A stretch of 64,000 nt of DNA from an uncultured SAR86 cluster bacterium (GTDB lineage: Bacteria; Pseudomonadota; Gammaproteobacteria; Magnimaribacterales; D2472). The stretch is taken from NCBI GenBank assembly GCA_902622845.1, contig CACNRI010000001.1, forward strand, positions 248,001 to 312,000, given 5' to 3'. Both the position numbers and the translations under genes were made by a program. Positions 54,650-63,374 of the stretch are shown one piece after another (the first letter of the stretch is position 1; every line of letters begins with the position of its first letter). Under the pieces are notes generated by a model, which searched no databases, had not been told where the DNA came from, and saw only the letters and a list, made by a program, of their open reading frames with translations.

Positions 54650-54894
54650 GATTTCTTACCAAATCTTTTTTCAAATTTCTGGACTCTTCCACCAGTGTCA
54701 AGAATTTTTTGTTTACCTGTGTAAAAAGGATGCGATGCAGAAGATACATCCAAAGGATAGTATGGATATGTCTTTCCATCTTCCCATTCTTTAGTTTTAT
54801 CCGTTTTTAGGGTTGAGCTAATTAAAAAATACTCATCCACACTAATATCGTGGAAAAGAACTTCACGGTATTCAGGATGTATGCCTTTTTTCAT
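54646..54894 (-). CDS. rpmE2: Ribosomal protein L31 type B
   Basis: An 82-residue L31 of the zinc-independent type: it starts [16 protein letters not shown], has [20 protein letters not shown] and lacks the CxxC zinc cysteines of type A. Type B normally serves under zinc limitation, but here it heads an operon with L28 and may be the main L31. It is preceded by a ten-codon ORF that copies its first residues. Confidence 0.94.
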   Translation of the reverse strand: MKKGIHPEYREVLFHDISVDEYFLISSTLKTDKTKEWEDGKTYPYYPLDVSSASHPFYTGKQKILDTGGRVQKFEKRFGKKS

Positions 54895-54896
54895 AA

Positions 54897-54929
54897 TTAA
54901 ACCAAATTAGGGTGTACGCCCTTTTTCAT
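54897..54929 (-). other. Upstream mini-ORF copying the start of L31
   Basis: A complete ten-codon frame, [10 protein letters not shown] then TAA, ends two bases before the L31 start. Its first seven residues match those of L31 (MKKGIHP) except Val for Ile, and the surrounding DNA is an imperfect direct repeat. It could be a leader peptide for autoregulation or the relic of a local duplication. No strong ribosome site precedes either start. Confidence 0.5.
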
Positions 54930-54954
54930 AATAAAATCTTAATTTAGGCTGAGA

Positions 54955-54982
54955 ACTATACCAAATAAGGAAATCTTTACAA
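54955..54982 (-). promoter_or_regulatory. Putative rpmE2-rpmB promoter
   Basis: On the minus strand TTGTAA (54982-54977) and TATAGT (54960-54955) are 16 bases apart. Transcription would start near 54949, giving a leader of about 55 bases that includes the L31-like mini-ORF. The -35 box lies just seven bases before the divergent priA start. Confidence 0.4.
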
Positions 54983-54988
54983 TAAATT

Positions 54989-56956
54989 ATGGAAAAATTT
55001 TACTATTCAGTTTCAATACCAGTTCCTGTAAGAAAAGATTTTACGTATTTTAGTGAAGAAAAGATTCAGGCTGGATCGAGGGTAAAGGTTTCATTCAATA
55101 AGAGGAAGGTAGTTGGTGTAGTCTGCAAACAAACATCGAAACCGGCTTTCAAAACTACAAAAATTGAAGAATTGTTAGATGAAAAACCAGTTTTTGATAG
55201 TTTGGCGTTAAAAACCCTTAATTGGGTCTCAGATTTTTATATTCATTCACGAGGTGAAGTTTTTTCTAATTTTTTACCTCCAAAGTTAAGAAAAGATTTT
55301 TATTACGAGGGTCCTGAAACTAAATTCAATGAGTATAAAGTAAATGATGATGACAAAAGATTTCCTCTTACTTCTTACCAACAGAGAGCATTTAAATTTT
55401 TAAGTAAATTAGATAGTTTTGATCCGTGCGTATTCCATGGGGTCACAAGCTCTGGAAAAACTGAAGTTTATATGAGACTAGTAGAAGAGGCACTAAAGAA
55501 AGGTGGGTCATGTTTATTATTAATTCCTGAGATAAGTCTGACGCCTCAATTAGAGCAGAGATTTAAAAAAAGGTTTGGAGAAAATATTGGTACATATCAT
55601 TCAAAGAAAACCTCTAAAGAGAGATTTGAAACATGGAAAAAGTCTAAGTCTGGAGAACTAAGAGTTTTAATAGGAACACGATCCTCGCTTTTTGTCCCAC
55701 TCCAAAAACTTTCTTTGATAATTATTGATGAGGAACATGATGCATCTTTTAAGCAGCAGGAGGGCTTAAAGTTTTCTGCTAAAGATGTTGCTATTAAAAT
55801 GGCGCAGGATAGAAAAATCCCGATTGTTCTTGCATCAGCTACTCCCTCTCTGAAGATGCTGCATTTAGTCGATAAAGGTAAATATAAATTTATCTCTATG
55901 CCAAAAAGAGTCAATGACAAAAACCCTCCTAAGTTCTCAATATTAAATTCTCACTTTTTAGATAGAAAAGCAGGAATAGATACCAACTTACTATCTTTAA
56001 TTGATAAAACAATTTCAAAAGATAAGAAGGTATTGATATTTATAAATAGAAGAGGGTACTCACCTGTATTCAAGTGCACAGATTGTAATTGGACCGCTAT
56101 GTGTAATTCATGTAACTCACGTCTTGTATATCATAAAGATAGTGCCAGACTAAGATGTCACAGATGTGATACATCCTTTGGAGTACCGCATAGCTGTCCG
56201 GAATGTGAGAGCACCAAACTTACTTCAGAGGGTGTAGGAACTCAAAAAATAGAATCCTTTTTGAATGAAGAGTTTCCAAGAGTACCAATGGTAAGGCTTG
56301 ATCTAGACTCAACAAGAAAAAAAGGTTCTCTAGAAAGATTATTATCAGAAATTAGCGATACAAAAAAAGCTTTCTTAATTGGCACCCAAATGATTGCTAA
56401 AGGTCATGATTTTTCAGATGTAGAGCTTGGAATTGTTATAGATGCAGATTTAGGCCTAGTAAGCCATGAAGTAAATGCAGTTGAGAAACTCTCACAACTT
56501 TTAATTCAAGTCACTGGAAGAGTTGGCAGATCAGGAAAGTCTAAAATAATAGTCCAATCTAACCTTTTAGATAATGAGTATCTTAATATCTTAAGTAGTG
56601 GAGACTACTTGGAGTTTTCTAAACACTTGCTTAAAGAATATGAAGCAGCAAACCTTCCGCCATTTTCATCTGTTGCAATCTTGCGAGCTTCATCACCTAA
56701 CAAAACCAGTAATGTTAATTTTTTAAATAAGGCGCGTAAGTATTTAGAAAAAGAAACAAACTGTGAATGTATTGGACCGCTTCCAGATATTATCTCAAAA
56801 GTAAGAGGTAATTTTAGACACTCTCTCTTGCTAAAAGCAAAAACATTGCCAACACTTCATAAAAATACAAAAAATCTAGTTGAAGGATACATAGAAAAAC
56901 AAAAAAGACTCAAGGTGAGATGGTCAGTGGACTTTAATCCGATCGATTATCAATAG
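54989..56956 (+). CDS. priA: Primosomal helicase PriA
   Basis: Superfamily 2 helicase that restarts collapsed replication forks. The 655 residues have the N-terminal DNA-binding domain (VRKDFTYFSEE), Walker A GVTSSGKTE (151-159) and Walker B IIIDEEHD. Eight zinc cysteines are present (CTDCNWTAMCNSC, CHRCDTSFGVPHSCPEC), with TGRVGRSGK as motif VI. It is shorter than E. coli PriA (732). Divergent from rpmE2. Confidence 0.96.
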   Translation: MEKFYYSVSIPVPVRKDFTYFSEEKIQAGSRVKVSFNKRKVVGVVCKQTSKPAFKTTKIEELLDEKPVFDSLALKTLNWVSDFYIHSRGEVFSNFLPPKLRKDFYYEGPETKFNEYKVNDDDKRFPLTSYQQRAFKFLSKLDSFDPCVFHGVTSSGKTEVYMRLVEEALKKGGSCLLLIPEISLTPQLEQRFKKRFGENIGTYHSKKTSKERFETWKKSKSGELRVLIGTRSSLFVPLQKLSLIIIDEEHDASFKQQEGLKFSAKDVAIKMAQDRKIPIVLASATPSLKMLHLVDKGKYKFISMPKRVNDKNPPKFSILNSHFLDRKAGIDTNLLSLIDKTISKDKKVLIFINRRGYSPVFKCTDCNWTAMCNSCNSRLVYHKDSARLRCHRCDTSFGVPHSCPECESTKLTSEGVGTQKIESFLNEEFPRVPMVRLDLDSTRKKGSLERLLSEISDTKKAFLIGTQMIAKGHDFSDVELGIVIDADLGLVSHEVNAVEKLSQLLIQVTGRVGRSGKSKIIVQSNLLDNEYLNILSSGDYLEFSKHLLKEYEAANLPPFSSVAILRASSPNKTSNVNFLNKARKYLEKETNCECIGPLPDIISKVRGNFRHSLLLKAKTLPTLHKNTKNLVEGYIEKQKRLKVRWSVDFNPIDYQ

Positions 56957-56957
56957 G

Positions 56958-58202
56958 TTAAATCTTAATCTTAATTCGTTGCCCAGGAAAGATAGCTTCA
57001 TCTCTTATCAAATTAGTATTTATTATATCCATAACAGGCACTCCAAAACGAATGGCAATTTCTGACAAAACATCACCTCTTTGGACTGTATAGGTTAAGT
57101 ACCCCTCAGCATCATAAATAAAAAAATCGTCTTCAAGATTTTCCTTAAAATAATTATTTATTCCCAGAAAAAGTGATCTAGCAATCATTCTTCTTCCAGG
57201 CTTTCCTTTAAGCCTTTCGGCATCTTCCGAATTAGATATGAAGCCAGATTCAATTAGAACTGAGGGCACATCTAAAGACTTTAGAACCCTGAAGTCTGCG
57301 TATTCAACTCTTTTTTTATGAAGATGTGTATAGGGATCTCGTTTGAGCTGATCTAATATTTTTTTGCCAAGTTGAAGACTTTTACCCTTTTTCTTTTCAT
57401 ATATCTCAGGATATTTCGATCTTGCTAAATCTTCATCAAAATCAAACTCATCAACTCGAACAGAGCTTACTTTCTTAGAAGAAAGACTTTTTGCCGAATT
57501 ACTGGAAGCTTCGTCAGACCAAATGTATACAGCAGCGCCTTTAACAGATGGAAGACTAAAAGCATCTGCATGGATTGAAACAAAAATATCTCCACTATAT
57601 TGCCTCGCTTTTTGATACCTTTGATCTAAATAAATAAATGAATCATCCTCTCTTACCAGAACTGGCTTATATCCATCAGTATCCTCAAGTGTTCTAAATA
57701 ATTCATTTGCAATTAATAGGGTTATATCTTTCTCTATCACATTGTGAGATTTTGCAATTGCTCCAGGATCTCTTCCGCCATGACCTGCATCAATCATTAC
57801 AATTGCCTCTCTAGTCATCTTCTTAATCTCTTTATTGTGATCCAGGGATAACAACACTTTAATGCCATTTTCTGTTTTTATTTGTTGCGGCTTTTGCCAT
57901 GAGACAGGCTCATAGAAAAATATTTCAATTATTGAATTATTTTCTGATGAAGAGGACTTAATATTTTTAATCGGGTAGTTTTGCTTTAGATCAAACTCTT
58001 CTTCTATTGAAGTTTCCTTGAACTCTAAAGAGATGCTGAAAGGAGAGTTAGAAGATTGAGCAATTATAAGAGCAGTTTTTTCCAGTGAAAATTCTAGATT
58101 ATAAGATTTATTTTTTTCACCAACTCCAACAAACTCTAATTGATTAGAAAAGATTACCTGATGTAATGAGAAAATTAAGATTGCAATTAGGTTTCTTTTC
58201 AT
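56958..58202 (-). CDS. N-acetylmuramoyl-L-alanine amidase (AmiB/AmiC type) with LysM
   Basis: Periplasmic zinc amidase that splits septal peptidoglycan. The 414 residues have a signal peptide (about 1-19), an AMIN domain (about 22-125), an Amidase_3 domain and a C-terminal LysM (371-414; YTVQRGDVLSEIA). Zinc and catalytic residues are His141 (DAGHGG), Glu157, His211 (SIHADAF) and Glu318 (LIESGF). The segment RVDEFDFDEDLARSKY in between is the autoinhibitory-helix region. The nnrD-tsaE-amiB order points to AmiB. It overlaps tsaE by four bases. Confidence 0.94.
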   Translation of the reverse strand: MKRNLIAILIFSLHQVIFSNQLEFVGVGEKNKSYNLEFSLEKTALIIAQSSNSPFSISLEFKETSIEEEFDLKQNYPIKNIKSSSSENNSIIEIFFYEPVSWQKPQQIKTENGIKVLLSLDHNKEIKKMTREAIVMIDAGHGGRDPGAIAKSHNVIEKDITLLIANELFRTLEDTDGYKPVLVREDDSFIYLDQRYQKARQYSGDIFVSIHADAFSLPSVKGAAVYIWSDEASSNSAKSLSSKKVSSVRVDEFDFDEDLARSKYPEIYEKKKGKSLQLGKKILDQLKRDPYTHLHKKRVEYADFRVLKSLDVPSVLIESGFISNSEDAERLKGKPGRRMIARSLFLGINNYFKENLEDDFFIYDAEGYLTYTVQRGDVLSEIAIRFGVPVMDIINTNLIRDEAIFPGQRIKIKI

Positions 58203-58633
58203 CTGCTTACTAATTTATTTTCTAACAAAGCTTCTCTTCCTTCACCTTTATAGCTCAAGCTAACTTTCAAATCAAAAGTTCTTGAGTCGCCAATGATTTC
58301 TGGCCATTCAATGATGATAACTTTAACTTTTTCCGATGGTCTATCGAGATCTAAAATTTGTATCTCAGAGACATCAGCGAGCCTATATAAATCAACATGT
58401 AAAAACAAAATGTCATCAGTCTCATATTCATCACATAAGGTATAAGTTGGGCTTTTTACAATTCCATGCCAGCCCAGGGAGTTTAAAATTGATTTAGTAA
58501 GAAATGTTTTACCAGCCCCAAGTTCTCCAGCTAAATGAATTTCAATAACATTACTTTCTGATTCTGAAATAAGTTTTGAAATCTCGATCCCAAAATTAAC
58601 AGTTGCATCTGGATCTTTCAAAAAGATTTTCAC
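58199..58633 (-). CDS. tsaE: tRNA threonylcarbamoyladenosine synthesis ATPase TsaE
   Basis: P-loop ATPase that works with TsaB and TsaD in making t6A37 of tRNA. The 144 residues have Walker A GELGAGKT (36-43), SPTYTLCDEYE and the Walker-B-like HVDLYRL. The Trp-containing IIEWPEIIGD is also typical. It starts in an ATGA overlap with nnrD and overlaps the amidase gene by four bases. Confidence 0.95.
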   Translation of the reverse strand: MKIFLKDPDATVNFGIEISKLISESESNVIEIHLAGELGAGKTFLTKSILNSLGWHGIVKSPTYTLCDEYETDDILFLHVDLYRLADVSEIQILDLDRPSEKVKVIIIEWPEIIGDSRTFDLKVSLSYKGEGREALLENKLVSR

Positions 58634-59451
58634 AACATTTCCTCATTAATAATTTTAATTAGTTTAGTTGCAGTCAATCCTCTTCCCCCTTTGTTTTTAG
58701 AAAATTTATCTCCTGCTGCGCCATGAATAGCAACGGAGAATCTAGCTGCATCTATCTTGCTTAGGCCTTGTGCCAAAAAAGATCCAATTAGGCCAGCAAG
58801 AACATCTCCTGTTCCCGCAGTTGAAAGGGCAGGACCTCCATCAGTGCATTGATATGCTTCTCCATCAAATACTATAGTTCGATAACCTTTTAAAATAATC
58901 AAACAGTTATATCTTCTATATAACTCTTTTACAGCTTCTAATCTATTTTTCTGTAACTCCTCAACTGAACAATTGAGCAACATAGCAGCCTCTCCAGGAT
59001 GTGGAGTAATAATTGCATTTGAAGGACAGCCAAACTCTTTCATGTAATAGAGCCCACCAGCATCAATGACAATATTAATATCTTCATTTTTTTCAGCGCT
59101 AGTAAGAAAAAGCTCACAAAGCTGTTGAGACCATACTGACTCCCTTAAGCCTGGACCAATTAAGAGATTTTTTTGATCATTTAAAAAGGTTTCTGCATCT
59201 TGACGACCATCAACACCTATAGCTATGACCTCAGGATTTCTTGATAAAGAAGATTGAATATGCTCTTTTTTTGTAATTAAAGTTACAAGACCACAACCTG
59301 ACATGATGGCAGATTCAGATGCAATTATGCCTGCACCACCATAACCAGTATCACCACTGGCTATCAAAAGATGACCAAAACTTCCTTTATGAGTATCTAA
59401 GATACCTTGATCTAGGGGGACATCTAAATTGTCCAGGCAAAAATCTCGCAT
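58630..59451 (-). CDS. nnrD: ADP-dependent NAD(P)H-hydrate dehydratase (NnrD only)
   Basis: Repairs hydrated NAD(P)H. The 273 residues correspond to only the C-terminal half of the E. coli YjeF fusion. Typical motifs are GSFGHLLIASGDTGYGGA (about 23-40), TPHPGEAAMLL (149-159) and AGTGDVLAGLIGSF (212-225). The N-terminal epimerase domain (NnrE) is missing and is not encoded nearby. The gene follows the propeller protein by two bases and overlaps tsaE by four. Confidence 0.92.
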   Translation of the reverse strand: MRDFCLDNLDVPLDQGILDTHKGSFGHLLIASGDTGYGGAGIIASESAIMSGCGLVTLITKKEHIQSSLSRNPEVIAIGVDGRQDAETFLNDQKNLLIGPGLRESVWSQQLCELFLTSAEKNEDINIVIDAGGLYYMKEFGCPSNAIITPHPGEAAMLLNCSVEELQKNRLEAVKELYRRYNCLIILKGYRTIVFDGEAYQCTDGGPALSTAGTGDVLAGLIGSFLAQGLSKIDAARFSVAIHGAAGDKFSKNKGGRGLTATKLIKIINEEML

Positions 59452-59453
59452 AA

Positions 59454-60851
59454 TTAATTTTTGAAACTAACTAATCTATCAAGCGAGAATGAGCCGACCC
59501 AAACAGAGTCTCCATCAGGCAGAGCAACTGTAGGAAATGCCGCCTTATTTTTGCTAAAAGTAAAAATATTTATTGGGGTAAGGTCTTTGGCGCTAAGTTC
59601 AATAACCTTAAATGGTAGTGAGCAGACCATATGATCTTCTTCGATACCTTTTAAAGTATATCCTGGACATTTAGCTGTAACGTCAAGGGTTTCATGACCC
59701 AAGCTTGTTACCCAAATTGAATTATCATCAATAACCAAATTATCAGGGCTGTTGATACTATAACTAAAAACTTCCTCTTTTTTGATCAGATCATATGCTT
59801 TTACAGTGTCACTTAAATTATTTGCAACATAAAGAATATTATCCTTTTTAGCTATTCCATTAGGTTGACCAGCATTTGTAAAAGAAAGTTCCTCAAACTT
59901 AAATTTGTTCCAAAATAAAACCACACCTGTAGGGTATTTAAAAATAGCTGCACTAAGCCACTCATTCATAGAAATATTTCTTGGATACATATGCGTAGTG
60001 AAGAATGAACCACTGCTTTCGACCGTAATATCATTTATATAATATTTTTCAGGTACAGAAACACACCCTCTCCAAACCAAAGACCAGTTTTCTTCAAAAA
60101 CTAACTCGAAGAACTCTACCGACTCCTGCGGATAGTGATTAACTACAGCAAGCTGGTAACTGCCATCATATCTTTTATTAAGATCAATGCCATGAGGTCC
60201 AAAACGTAAGTCATCTCTTTGACACTTCGGGTCACCCCAAACATTTGAACCTAATCTAATATCCAAGTCTTCCCTCATTTTTGAACTTAAATTAAAGAGA
60301 GCAAGGTTTCCTTCTTTAGGTTCCTCATAAGGCTTTATTCCACCAAACTCGCTAACAATAAAGTATTTCTCATCCGGCGTTTTTAAAATATCTTCAGGAT
60401 TTGAGAGCACACAGTAAACCTCCAACCTTGATCCATTTGAGCAATCTGAAATATCTTCTATTGGCCCAACATAATCTCTACTTACTGTAAGAACTGAAAG
60501 ACAAAGCATAATCAAAAAAGCAAACACACTAACTATTTTTCCCATACTTATCATCTTTTCCAGAGCGCTCACTAAAAAATTCCTAAAAAACATGAAAAAT
60601 AATCCTCTCAGGAAGAAACCTAATCCAAATAAAAAGGAAACTATACTCCAAACCCTGAAATACCAATTTTCGATATTGAGAATAAAAATTAGTAATGCTA
60701 AGCCTGGAATGCCTATTGCAAGACCAACTCTTTTAGAAAGCTCATCATCATTAGCTATCTTTAAAAAGAAGCTAAACATAGCTCTACCAAAAAGCAGCGC
60801 TGATAGACCTAAAGCTAAAAAAAGTATTGTAAAGAAATAATTTAGAGCCAT
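59454..60851 (-). CDS. Membrane-anchored beta-propeller protein (SMP-30-like)
   Basis: A 465-residue protein with three or four hydrophobic helices in the first 125 residues and a large periplasmic part (about 130-465). The latter has repeated short strands and motifs resembling six-bladed SMP-30/gluconolactonase or arylesterase propellers, such as GPHGIDLN, AVVNHY, QPNGIAKKDNILYVANNLSD and DNLVIDDNSIWVTSLGHETL. The His, Asn and Asp residues at these positions would bind calcium in that family. Function and substrate are unknown. It overlaps the alpha/beta hydrolase by ten bases and lies directly upstream of nnrD. Confidence 0.72.
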   Translation of the reverse strand: MALNYFFTILFLALGLSALLFGRAMFSFFLKIANDDELSKRVGLAIGIPGLALLIFILNIENWYFRVWSIVSFLFGLGFFLRGLFFMFFRNFLVSALEKMISMGKIVSVFAFLIMLCLSVLTVSRDYVGPIEDISDCSNGSRLEVYCVLSNPEDILKTPDEKYFIVSEFGGIKPYEEPKEGNLALFNLSSKMREDLDIRLGSNVWGDPKCQRDDLRFGPHGIDLNKRYDGSYQLAVVNHYPQESVEFFELVFEENWSLVWRGCVSVPEKYYINDITVESSGSFFTTHMYPRNISMNEWLSAAIFKYPTGVVLFWNKFKFEELSFTNAGQPNGIAKKDNILYVANNLSDTVKAYDLIKKEEVFSYSINSPDNLVIDDNSIWVTSLGHETLDVTAKCPGYTLKGIEEDHMVCSLPFKVIELSAKDLTPINIFTFSKNKAAFPTVALPDGDSVWVGSFSLDRLVSFKN

Positions 60852-61732
60852 TTACTTATAGTTTCTTTTATTATTTTAATAACCTCTTTTGGAGCATCTA
60901 TAGGAACGTGATGGGCTGCATTTTCAATTGAAACGAATTCCATATTTTCTTTAAATGTTGATTGCATATACTCCAAAATTTTTGAACCCATGAGCAAGCT
61001 TTTTCCTCCAGCTATAAAGAGAGAAGGGCATTTAAAAATATATTCATATCCTTTGGGCCTTCCTAATTTATAGAAAAGACTATCATCAAATTTCCATCTC
61101 CAACCTTCTTCAGTCTGTTTCACTGAATACTCAGCAACATATCTTAAATACCAATCATTTTCACACTCTTGCTTAGGCATGAGTCTAAACCTTCCAAGTA
61201 TTGTTTTCTTATCTGGATAGTATTTGATCAACCTAAGTGGACCAGAGCCAACATGCTTATCATACTCATAGTCTGGAGGTCTAACAGGCGTATCAATCAT
61301 AATGATCCCAGAAATTTTTGATGGCTTCTCTGTAGCCACGAAACCAGCTATATGACCCCCAAGAGAGTGCCCAACAAGAAAAACATTATTTGAAATATTT
61401 TCTTGTTCTAAAATTGATAAAATACTTTCACCAAAAACTTCGTAGCTATATTCTTCTCTATGATCAGAGTCTCCCATTCCAGGTAAGTCTGGTGCAATAA
61501 CTCTATATTCATCTGAAATAAATGGAGCTATTGGGTCCCACCAATTCTTAGAGGCACCAGTTCCATGGATTAATACAATAGTTTTATCATTTGTACCCTT
61601 GCCCCAACATTTATAACTTACATTGCCAAGCTCTGCTTCAAGTACTTTTACTTCTGATTCTGAAACAATTGCATCTAGAAACCACTCAGGGGCATTCGAT
61701 ATATCTTTTTTAAGATTGTCAGTAATGGTCAT
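60842..61732 (-). CDS. Alpha/beta hydrolase
   Basis: A 296-residue serine hydrolase. The oxyanion motif is LIHGTGASKNWW (about 54-65), the nucleophile Ser123 is in VGHSLGGH, PDLPGMGDSD follows the usual fourth strand and the catalytic His is in NAAHHVPIDAP near residue 279. No signal peptide is present. The substrate is unknown; esters or lactones are likely. It is the first gene of the minus-strand run that ends with the amidase, and divergent from the Nudix gene. Confidence 0.88.
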   Translation of the reverse strand: MTITDNLKKDISNAPEWFLDAIVSESEVKVLEAELGNVSYKCWGKGTNDKTIVLIHGTGASKNWWDPIAPFISDEYRVIAPDLPGMGDSDHREEYSYEVFGESILSILEQENISNNVFLVGHSLGGHIAGFVATEKPSKISGIIMIDTPVRPPDYEYDKHVGSGPLRLIKYYPDKKTILGRFRLMPKQECENDWYLRYVAEYSVKQTEEGWRWKFDDSLFYKLGRPKGYEYIFKCPSLFIAGGKSLLMGSKILEYMQSTFKENMEFVSIENAAHHVPIDAPKEVIKIIKETISKWL

Positions 61733-61773
61733 TGAAGCTATTCTAATCTAGAAACAAAAAATTTTCTTAAATA

Positions 61774-62559
61774 ATGAGTTTAATTCCAGCAGCAACAGTT
61801 CTATTGTTAAGACAAAACAACAATGACATGGAAGTTTTGCTTGTAGAGCGTTCAAGCAATACAGCATTTGGAGATTTGTATGTATTTCCGGGAGGCAAAG
61901 TGGATTCTGAAGATAATTTTTCAGATAAGCTTAGTTCCCACTCTGATTTAGATGATGTAGATTGTTCAAAATTACTTGATATAGAGGATGGCGGGGCCTC
62001 TTATTGGGTTGCTTGTATTAGAGAATGCTTTGAAGAGGTTGGAGTACTTTTGGCAAGAAAAAAAGATGGATCAAAAATTGATTTAAACAACAAGGATAAG
62101 GATAGATTTATTGACTATAGAGAAAAATTAATCTCTAACAAGATTTCTTTTTTAGAGATATGTGAGAGAGAAAACCTTTTTTTTGAAACAACTAACATTG
62201 TTCCTTTCTCTCATTGGATAACTCCAGATATTGAAACCAAGAGATTTGATACAAGATTTTTTGCTGCGGAAATGCCAAAAGATCAACCAACTTTACATGA
62301 TGGGAATGAGCTTACAAATAGTTTATGGATTACTCCAAAGGAGGCAATCAAAAAAGCATGGAATGGCGAGATAAAGATGATTTTGCCAACTTCAAAGAAT
62401 TTAGAGCAAACCTTTGATTTTAATTCTACAAATGAATTAATATCTTTTTATAAAAATAAGGGGTCTTCAGAGATCAAATCAATTTTGCCTAAATTCAAGA
62501 AAGTTGATGGCAATTGGGAAGGTCGATTGCCAGGTGATGAGGGATACGAAGATTTTTAG
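61774..62559 (+). CDS. NUDT19-like Nudix hydrolase
   Basis: A 261-residue pyrophosphohydrolase. The Nudix box is split: GGKVDSE (40-46) is separated from RECFEEVGVLL (83-93) by an insertion of about 36 residues, the arrangement seen in NUDT19/RP2-like proteins that act on CoA and acyl-CoA. FGDLYVFPGG and ITPDIETKRFDTRFFAAEMP are also typical. The following metallo-beta-lactamase gene overlaps its stop, a pairing also seen in relatives (LACTB2 and NUDT19 types). A role in CoA turnover is inference. Confidence 0.85.
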   Translation: MSLIPAATVLLLRQNNNDMEVLLVERSSNTAFGDLYVFPGGKVDSEDNFSDKLSSHSDLDDVDCSKLLDIEDGGASYWVACIRECFEEVGVLLARKKDGSKIDLNNKDKDRFIDYREKLISNKISFLEICERENLFFETTNIVPFSHWITPDIETKRFDTRFFAAEMPKDQPTLHDGNELTNSLWITPKEAIKKAWNGEIKMILPTSKNLEQTFDFNSTNELISFYKNKGSSEIKSILPKFKKVDGNWEGRLPGDEGYEDF

Positions 62560-62561
62560 TG

Positions 62562-63374
62562 ATGGAAAGAGATAATTTATTAAAGAAAATAACTTCACCA
62601 AATGGAGGTATTTTTACTGGTGCAGGGACAAACTCTTATCTTATTGGCAAAAAGGATATAACCTTAGTAGATCCTGGCCCAAACATACCAAAGCATTTAG
62701 ATAAGCTTGTTGAGATAGCAGATAACAACATTAAAAGGATTCTTGTAACTCATACCCATATGGATCACTCGCCAGGAGCCAAACCTCTTGCTGAACGTCT
62801 ATCTATTCCTTGCTATGGAAAATTGGTTGAGAATGATTTTTCAATTCAAGACGAGTCTTTCAAACCAGATTTCGTTTTGTCAGAAGATGAGCATATTGAA
62901 ACTGAAGAATATACGATTAAGCCAATCCATACACCTGGTCACGCTTCTAACCATTATTGTTTTTTGATTGATGAAATTAAATGCTTATTGAGTGGTGATC
63001 ATATTATGGATGGTTCTACTGTTGTTATTGCTCCAAAAGATGGCAATATGAACGAATACATTTCTTCGCTTAAAAAGCTTAATGATTTTTCTTTTGATTC
63101 AATAGCACCTGGTCATGGTAATTTCATTGATAATCCTTATGAAATTATTCAGTGGACTATTAAACATAGGCTTGATAGAGAAGAAAAAGTCTTCAAGAAG
63201 CTTTCTAAGCTTGGAGCTACTGGAATTAATCGTCTTTTAATTTCAGTTTATAACGATGTCAATCCAAAACTCCTTCCTATTGCAAAATGGAGCCTTGAAG
63301 CACATCTGATAAAACTTATTGAGGACGAAAGAGTTGTTCTAGAAAAAGGAAAATATAGATCTTTAGAAGACTAA
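62562..63374 (+). CDS. Metallo-beta-lactamase fold hydrolase (LACTB2-like)
   Basis: A 270-residue enzyme started at ATG 62562; a GTG one codon earlier overlaps the Nudix stop. The metal-binding motif THTHMDH (His, His, Asp and His near residues 64-69) and the later HTPGH, SGDH and PGHG complete the dinuclear site. The C-terminal winged-helix segment (RLLISVYNDVNPKLLPIAKW) fits the LACTB2 branch, which includes RNases and thioester hydrolases. Substrate unknown. It ends convergently in CTAA. Confidence 0.88.
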   Translation: MERDNLLKKITSPNGGIFTGAGTNSYLIGKKDITLVDPGPNIPKHLDKLVEIADNNIKRILVTHTHMDHSPGAKPLAERLSIPCYGKLVENDFSIQDESFKPDFVLSEDEHIETEEYTIKPIHTPGHASNHYCFLIDEIKCLLSGDHIMDGSTVVIAPKDGNMNEYISSLKKLNDFSFDSIAPGHGNFIDNPYEIIQWTIKHRLDREEKVFKKLSKLGATGINRLLISVYNDVNPKLLPIAKWSLEAHLIKLIEDERVVLEKGKYRSLED

